Part shown: positions 20,884 through 26,648 of the stretch, one piece after another
Numbering within the stretch: the stretch's first letter is position 1
Layout: every line of letters starts with the position of its first letter
Origin: Candidatus Komeilibacteria bacterium
GTDB lineage: Bacteria; Patescibacteriota; Patescibacteriia; UBA1558; 2-01-FULL-52-15
Direction of reading: 5' to 3'
DNA length: 26,648 nucleotides
Assembly: GCA_016204595.1 (NCBI GenBank)
Contig: JACQKJ010000053.1
Coordinates: 1 to 26,648 of the forward strand
Made by a program: the position numbers and the translations under genes
Notes under the pieces: model-generated
Seen by the model: the letters and a program-made list of their open reading frames with translations, nothing else
What the model was told of the DNA's origin: nothing
Databases searched by the model: none

Positions 20884-22137
20884 ATGGCAGACAGCAGCGA
20901 GATCATACAGGCCATACGGCAAGTATGCGATGAGAAAAATATTTCCATCGACTCGGTCATCAATACCATCGAGGCGGCTCTCGCAGCCGCGTTCCGCAGG
21001 GATTTTGGCGATAAGAGCCAGAATGTCGTTGTTGAGTTTGACGCGGAAACCGGCAGCTCCAAGGTCTATGACGTGAAGACCGTGGTTCCTGAGGTTGATC
21101 TGGAGAAACAGGAAGAGGAGTGGGAAGCGCAGAAGGCCCGCAGAGAAGCAGGCGAGGAAATACCGGAAGCGGAGGAATTGAAGCGCTTCAATCCGAAGAC
21201 AGAGATCATGCTTCCGGAAGCGAAGAAGATCAAAAAGACCGTGGAAGCAGGCGACCAGATAAAGACGCGGCTGACCGTGCCCACGGAATACGGACGCATG
21301 GCTGCGCAAACGGCCAAGCAGGTCATTATTCAACGTCTGCGTGAAGCGGAGCGCGAGAATATTTATAATGAGTACAAGGGCAAGGAAGGCGAGATCATTA
21401 CCGCGGTCGTACAGCGATTCGAAGGCAGTATGCTCTTGCTTGATGTCGGGCAAGCGACCGCGGTCATGCCGCCTGACCATCAGGTGCGGCGCGAACGATA
21501 TGAACCGGGCCGGCGCATTAAGGTGCTCCTTACTTCGGTGGATATGAGCGCGAAAGGCCCGCAGATCATCGTGTCCCGCGCGGCGGATCGATTCGTCGCG
21601 AAGTTGTTCGAGCACGAAGTGCCTGAGGTGAATTCCGGCCTCGTGGTCATCAAAGCAATCGCGCGTGAAGCGGGCGAGCGCTCCAAGGTTGCGGTCGCAA
21701 GCGAGGAGACGAACATTGATCCGGTGGGATCCTGCGTCGGGCAGCGCGGTACGCGCGTGCAGACCGTGATCCAGGAACTTGGCGGTGAAAAGATAGATAT
21801 CGTGGAGTGGAGCGACGATGTCGAGGAGCTTATCGAAAATGCGATCGCTCCGGCAAAGGTTCTGAGCGTTACCGTCAGTCAGGAGAATAAACAGGCGATC
21901 GTGAAGGTAAAAGAAGATCAGCTGTCGCTGGCTATCGGGCGGGGAGGCCAGAATGTGCGCCTTGCTTCGAAACTGGTGGGACTCCGGATCGATATCGCCA
22001 AAGAAGACGGTACGATCCAGGCGGAAGAACAGGCAGAAAAACCAGCGGCCACCGAAGAAAAGACAGAATCCGCCGCGATCGAATCGGCACGGGAAGAAAC
22101 AAGGCCAGAGTCTCCATCTGACGAGGCTGGTTCATAA
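20884..22137 (+). CDS. nusA: Transcription termination/antitermination factor NusA
   Basis: The 417-residue cytoplasmic protein binds RNA polymerase and promotes hairpin pausing and termination. The domains are in normal order: an N-terminal polymerase-binding part (1-125), S1 (about 155-225, KGKEGEIITAVVQRFEGSMLLLDVG), KH1 (IDPVGSCVGQRGTRVQTVIQEL) and KH2 (AIGRGGQNVRLASKLVG). It then has an acidic low-complexity tail (about 380-417). A charged insertion of about 35 residues (near 70-108) interrupts the N-terminal domain. No ribosome site is seen before the ATG. It is first in a likely operon with hppA (21 bp gap) and tig. The leader hairpin suggests autoregulation. Confidence 0.95.
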   Translation: MADSSEIIQAIRQVCDEKNISIDSVINTIEAALAAAFRRDFGDKSQNVVVEFDAETGSSKVYDVKTVVPEVDLEKQEEEWEAQKARREAGEEIPEAEELKRFNPKTEIMLPEAKKIKKTVEAGDQIKTRLTVPTEYGRMAAQTAKQVIIQRLREAERENIYNEYKGKEGEIITAVVQRFEGSMLLLDVGQATAVMPPDHQVRRERYEPGRRIKVLLTSVDMSAKGPQIIVSRAADRFVAKLFEHEVPEVNSGLVVIKAIAREAGERSKVAVASEETNIDPVGSCVGQRGTRVQTVIQELGGEKIDIVEWSDDVEELIENAIAPAKVLSVTVSQENKQAIVKVKEDQLSLAIGRGGQNVRLASKLVGLRIDIAKEDGTIQAEEQAEKPAATEEKTESAAIESAREETRPESPSDEAGS

Positions 22138-22158
22138 TGTAATTATGAATACGATCGT

Positions 22159-24198
<2,040 letters not shown>

Positions 24199-25494
24199 AT
24201 GCAGATTACCCGCGAAGAACTCGACCGCGGTCGGGTCAAGTTAACCATCGAGATTCCCGTTACCGACATGGAGCCTTTTTTGGAGCGCGCCGCTGAACGC
24301 TTGTCGCACTCGAAGCCAATCGCAGGATTCCGGCCGGGTCGTGCGCCGCGGGCTGTCGTTCAGAAACAATTCGGCGATACAGCGCTGTATGAGCAGGCCA
24401 TAGACGATGTCGTCGCGCGAACATTGTGGGCTGCTCTGAAAGAGCAGCAGATCGATTCGGTCGGCAGGCCTGAAATAGCCGTTGTGAAACTCGCTCCGGG
24501 TAATCCGGTGGTCTATACCGCCACCATATCCATTATGCCGGTCGTGACATTGAACGATTGGCAAAGCATCCGTGTTACCCCTGAACCGGTGGTCGTAACC
24601 GATACGGATATTGATAAGGTCATCGAAGACATACGGAACATGCAGGCAACCGAGACATTGGTACTGCGCGAGATACGCAATGGGGACAAGGCAGAGGTCA
24701 ATTTCACCGTGATGCGTGACGGTGTGGTCATCGAGGGGGGCACCGGGAAGAAATTCCAGGTCATTGTCGGTTCACAGCAGATGATCCCGGGATTCGAAAG
24801 TGCGCTGCTTGGCCTCAAAGTCAATGACACGAAAGAATTTACCCTGACCTTCCCGAAGCCGTACGCTCAGGAATCGCTCGCCGGCACGGACGCGCAGTTT
24901 TCCGTTGCAGTACTTGCGGTATATGAGCGCGCGCTTCCGGACAAGAATGACGAATGGGCGATGCGGGTTGTCGGCAAGCCGTATAGTGAGTTACGCGCGA
25001 TGATACGGGGGAATCTTGCGGGCGAGAAAAAAGAACAAGCCTCCCGCCACGATGAAAACACGGTTATCGAACGCGTCATTGAACGCGCGACGTTTTCTTC
25101 ACTCCCCGAAAATATGCTTCACGCAGAAGTCGAGAAAATGCTTCTTGAGCTTGAAAATGACGTGCAGCATCGGGGCATGGAGTGGGAAAAATATCTGAAG
25201 AGCATCAAGCGAACCAAAGAGGAGTTGAGCTCGGAATTTCGTCCGCAGGCCGAAGTGCGCGTCAAAGGAGCTCTGGTGCTGCGCAGGTTGGCTGATGAAC
25301 TTTCGCTCGCAGCCAGTGCGGCAGAGATAGAGGAGGAAATTCAGAAACAGCGGGACGCGTATGCGGGCAACCCGGAGGCGCTGCGGCGGATAGCGAACGA
25401 GGATTTCAAACGATACGTCAGCATCAGCATTGCGAATCGGAAGGTGATGGAGGAGTTGATGAAGCGTTTGGTACAAAAAAACACCACTACATGA
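24199..25494 (+). CDS. tig: Trigger factor chaperone
   Basis: The 431-residue protein binds nascent chains at the ribosome exit. The N-terminal domain carries GFRPGRAP (about 42-49), the ribosome-docking signature, with Arg in the usual Lys position. The middle FKBP-type PPIase domain (about 150-235) shows NGDKAEVNFTVMRDGVVIEGGTGKKFQVIVGSQQMIPGFE and LPKP-like FPKPY. A long helical C-terminal chaperone domain follows. The ATG comes directly after the hppA stop with no gap, so translation is probably coupled. The gene is complete and ends 15 bp before the tRNA-Leu 3' end, which runs the other way. Confidence 0.95.
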   Translation: MQITREELDRGRVKLTIEIPVTDMEPFLERAAERLSHSKPIAGFRPGRAPRAVVQKQFGDTALYEQAIDDVVARTLWAALKEQQIDSVGRPEIAVVKLAPGNPVVYTATISIMPVVTLNDWQSIRVTPEPVVVTDTDIDKVIEDIRNMQATETLVLREIRNGDKAEVNFTVMRDGVVIEGGTGKKFQVIVGSQQMIPGFESALLGLKVNDTKEFTLTFPKPYAQESLAGTDAQFSVAVLAVYERALPDKNDEWAMRVVGKPYSELRAMIRGNLAGEKKEQASRHDENTVIERVIERATFSSLPENMLHAEVEKMLLELENDVQHRGMEWEKYLKSIKRTKEELSSEFRPQAEVRVKGALVLRRLADELSLAASAAEIEEEIQKQRDAYAGNPEALRRIANEDFKRYVSISIANRKVMEELMKRLVQKNTTT

Positions 25495-25509
25495 GATGTT
25501 GTATCGGTG

Positions 25510-25596
25510 TGGTGCCCGGGGTGGGGATCGAACCCACACGTCCTTACGGACATCAGATTTTAAGTCTGACCTGGCTACCAGTTACAGCACCCGGGC
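25510..25596 (-). tRNA. tRNA-Leu (anticodon UAA), CCA encoded
   Basis: The minus strand gives a complete class II cloverleaf. The 7-bp acceptor stem is 25596-25590 with 25520-25514. The anticodon stem is CAGAC/ATCTG around loop TTAAA with UAA, the long variable arm is GTCCGTAAGGAC, and the T arm is GTGGGTTCGATCCCCAC. Discriminator A (25513) is followed by genomic CCA (25512-25510). No intron interrupts the anticodon loop. Confidence 0.93.
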
Positions 25597-25611
25597 GTAA
25601 GACGTTACCGT

Positions 25612-25640
25612 AATTTAGCACTAACGCTTTATCTTGTAAA
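25612..25640 (-). promoter_or_regulatory. Promoter of tRNA-Leu
   Basis: On the minus strand TTTACA (25640-25635) and TAAATT (25617-25612) are 17 bp apart, with an extended TG before the -10. It lies 15 bp upstream of the tRNA, inside the endonuclease reading frame. Confidence 0.55.
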
Positions 25641-26166
25641 CAAAGCAAGACAGATCGAGTTTTTCTGGGCAACGCCAAAGATCCTGGGTAGTATGTATAT
25701 TTAATTATTCGATGCGCGGCAAGCTTCCCAAACTTTAAGATATATAAGTCATTCCGCTTGCCTTGAGAATGAACACAGTGTAAACGACCGCGTACATTGT
25801 AGTAGCGCTCCATTTCTGCATGTAACCATCGAATGAAATGAGGAGCAGCTGAAACGATTTTTAACGACCACTGCACATGTTTATTACTCGGGTGAATCCA
25901 CGACATGATACTTCCATCTCCATCAATGACGCCTCGAATAAAGTCAACGGTATATACAGTATCTATAGCGATTCGTCGCATGGTGAGCGACTTATGAGGG
26001 TGGAGCCCTATTGTGAGTAGATAACGATAGAACGTAACGTCAGAAATATGTATATAAAAATATTTCTTCTCGGTGGAATTGCCACGGCTTTTTCGTCCAA
26101 TAGATGAAGTAATGTGCAATGAACGTTTTAGAAGATGTAGACATAATACATACCGCTTTTCTTTAG

Positions 26167-26196
26167 CCCTGAAGTAGATACTGCGTATCACTTCAG
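26167..26196. repeat. Hairpin repeat at the endonuclease 5' end
   Basis: CCTGAAGT-A-GATAC pairs with GTATC-ACTTCAGG around a TGC loop: 13 bp with one bulged A. Confidence 0.65.
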
Positions 26197-26229
26197 GACA
26201 TGAAGCAGATCTCAATCTTTTTTACCTCT

Positions 26230-26250
26230 TCATGGCTGCGCCATGAAGTG
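26230..26250. repeat. Second hairpin repeat with a TGC loop
   Basis: CTTCATGGC and GCCATGAAG form a perfect 9-bp stem around TGC. It is related to the hairpin at 26167-26196 by the CTTCA ends and shared loop. GCGGG-AGA-CCCGC follows near 26280-26292. Confidence 0.65.
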
Positions 26251-26306
26251 ATTGAACGAAGTGAGATCTACTTCATGGAGCGGGAGACCCGCCCAAATTT
26301 TCAGCA

Positions 26307-26561
26307 TTACTGTTTCAAGGTGTTTATAAGAAGTTTTTTAATATAATTTCTTCCCCAGCCAGTCTTGAAATATCGTTCGCGGGCTCGCGCATCATCTTCA
26401 TTCATATATGCCTCATAATACAGTACTCTAACTGGCAAGCGCAATTTCGTCGCAAACACTTTACCTTCTTGATGTTTATTGAGACGTTGCTTTAGATTAT
26501 TTGTATAGCCGTAGTAGAGATGATTATCCTTATTGCTTTTCAATATGTATACATAGTGCAT
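26307..26561 (-). CDS. GIY-YIG domain endonuclease-like protein (small, YhbQ type)
   Basis: ATG 26561 gives 84 residues, the standard length of small stand-alone GIY-YIG proteins; an upstream in-frame start at 26624 would read through the tRNA-Gly gene. HYVYILKSNKDNHLYYGYTNNLKQRLNKHQEG carries the YVYIL and YYGYT halves of the motif plus the catalytic-helix Arg (QRLNKH). EAYMNEDDARARERYFKTGWGRNYIKK includes the conserved Glu region and the RE(R/K)xxKxxxGR stretch. The family is predicted to cut DNA but its biology is unclear. AAAAGGA lies just before the ATG. It is probably intact. Confidence 0.85.
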   Translation of the reverse strand: MHYVYILKSNKDNHLYYGYTNNLKQRLNKHQEGKVFATKLRLPVRVLYYEAYMNEDDARARERYFKTGWGRNYIKKLLINTLKQ

Positions 26562-26579
26562 GTCCTTTTGCTGAAAATT

Positions 26580-26648
26580 TGGAGCGGGAGACGGGGATCG
26601 AACCCGCGGCCTCTTCCTTGGCAAGGAAGCGTTCTACCGCTGAACTAC
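26580..26648 (-). tRNA. tRNA-Gly (anticodon GCC), 5' end cut by the window edge
   Basis: The minus strand starts at position 7 or so of the tRNA. It has a D arm (GTTCAGCGGTAGAAC), anticodon arm CTTCC-TTGCCAA-GGAAG with anticodon GCC, T arm CGGGTTCGATCCCCG, the 3' acceptor CTCCCGC (26590-26584), discriminator T (26583) and genomic CCA (26582-26580). About six 5' bases are missing. Confidence 0.9.

Larger units (their letters stand above)
25553..26215 (-). pseudogene. LAGLIDADG homing endonuclease, probably 5'-truncated
   Basis: The 220-codon frame contains TVDFIRGVIDGDGSIMSW, a clear LAGLIDADG helix with its catalytic acidic residue. It is preceded by YIHISDVTFYRYLLTIGLHPHKS and followed by KIVSAAPHFIRWLHAEMERYY, both typical of these nucleases. 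In the family this is usually the second motif of a two-motif chain. The first is missing, and the frame has only a TTG start (26215) seven bases after an in-frame TAA. The 3' end runs 44 bp into tRNA-Leu, with the stop (TGA) supplied by the tRNA anticodon arm. Truncation at both ends is therefore likely. Palindromes lie at its 5' edge. Confidence 0.75.

Noticed and set aside
25510..25596. Group I intron in tRNA-Leu(UAA).
   Set aside because: The 84-nt tRNA is continuous through the anticodon loop.

Overview
The window looks like chromosomal DNA of a Candidate Phyla Radiation (Patescibacteria) bacterium. This is inferred from gene content: a compact type IV pilus cluster with PilM, a proton-pumping pyrophosphatase, a cytoplasmic NiFe hydrogenase with its maturation genes, a TrmB-like regulator, small LAGLIDADG and GIY-YIG endonucleases, and many AT-rich or palindromic dispersed repeats. 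TGA is used as stop, so this is not a UGA-Gly lineage. Base composition is near 50% GC by eye. No rRNA or marker phylogeny is available, so the phylum call is an inference.

Layout. 1-273 is the 3' end of a NiFe hydrogenase large subunit. 272-342 holds a 69-bp decayed fragment of a hydrogenase maturation protease. 378-9689 is a plus-strand type IV pilus cluster: promoter, leader micro-ORF, pilB, pilC, a small prepilin, a giant prepilin with a propeller-like tail, a lipoprotein, a second giant prepilin carrying DUF4215, DUF2341 and LamG regions, a GspK/PilX-like prepilin, and a membrane-anchored PilM. 12009-9716 (minus) is a tight four-gene hydrogenase-maturation operon: hypC, an EamA transporter, an unknown protein and an intact maturation protease. 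13312-12050 (minus) is a cassette of three small proteins with strong Shine-Dalgarno sites and look-alike terminators. It is divergent from a TrmB-like regulator gene that overlaps rnhB, with a perfect palindrome between them. 14770-17947 has dispersed palindromes, a GT-C glycosyltransferase and a protein with squalene/phytoene-synthase motifs. 17948-19033 has a methyltransferase and then a 522-bp gene-less stretch with a strong minus-strand promoter, a hairpin-rich candidate ncRNA and two 106-bp inverted-repeat units. 19034-25494 carries a small membrane protein, YraN, a single-pass surface protein, nusA (behind a strong promoter and a terminator-like leader hairpin), hppA and tig. The right end has tRNA-Leu(UAA), a truncated LAGLIDADG endonuclease, a GIY-YIG protein and a partial tRNA-Gly(GCC).

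How the parts fit. Hydrogenase and its maturation factors handle H2-linked redox chemistry in the cytoplasm, and the H+-PPase couples pyrophosphate hydrolysis to a proton gradient. The pilus cluster appears adapted for adhesion, because two minor pilins carry large binding-type domains. Several promoters place the -10 box exactly six bases before an ATG, which suggests leaderless mRNAs are common here. The best leads for something undescribed are the adhesin-pilin fusions, the repeat-bracketed pilus island, the candidate ncRNA beside the 106-bp units, the nusA leader hairpin, and the small-protein cassette with its palindromic operator.
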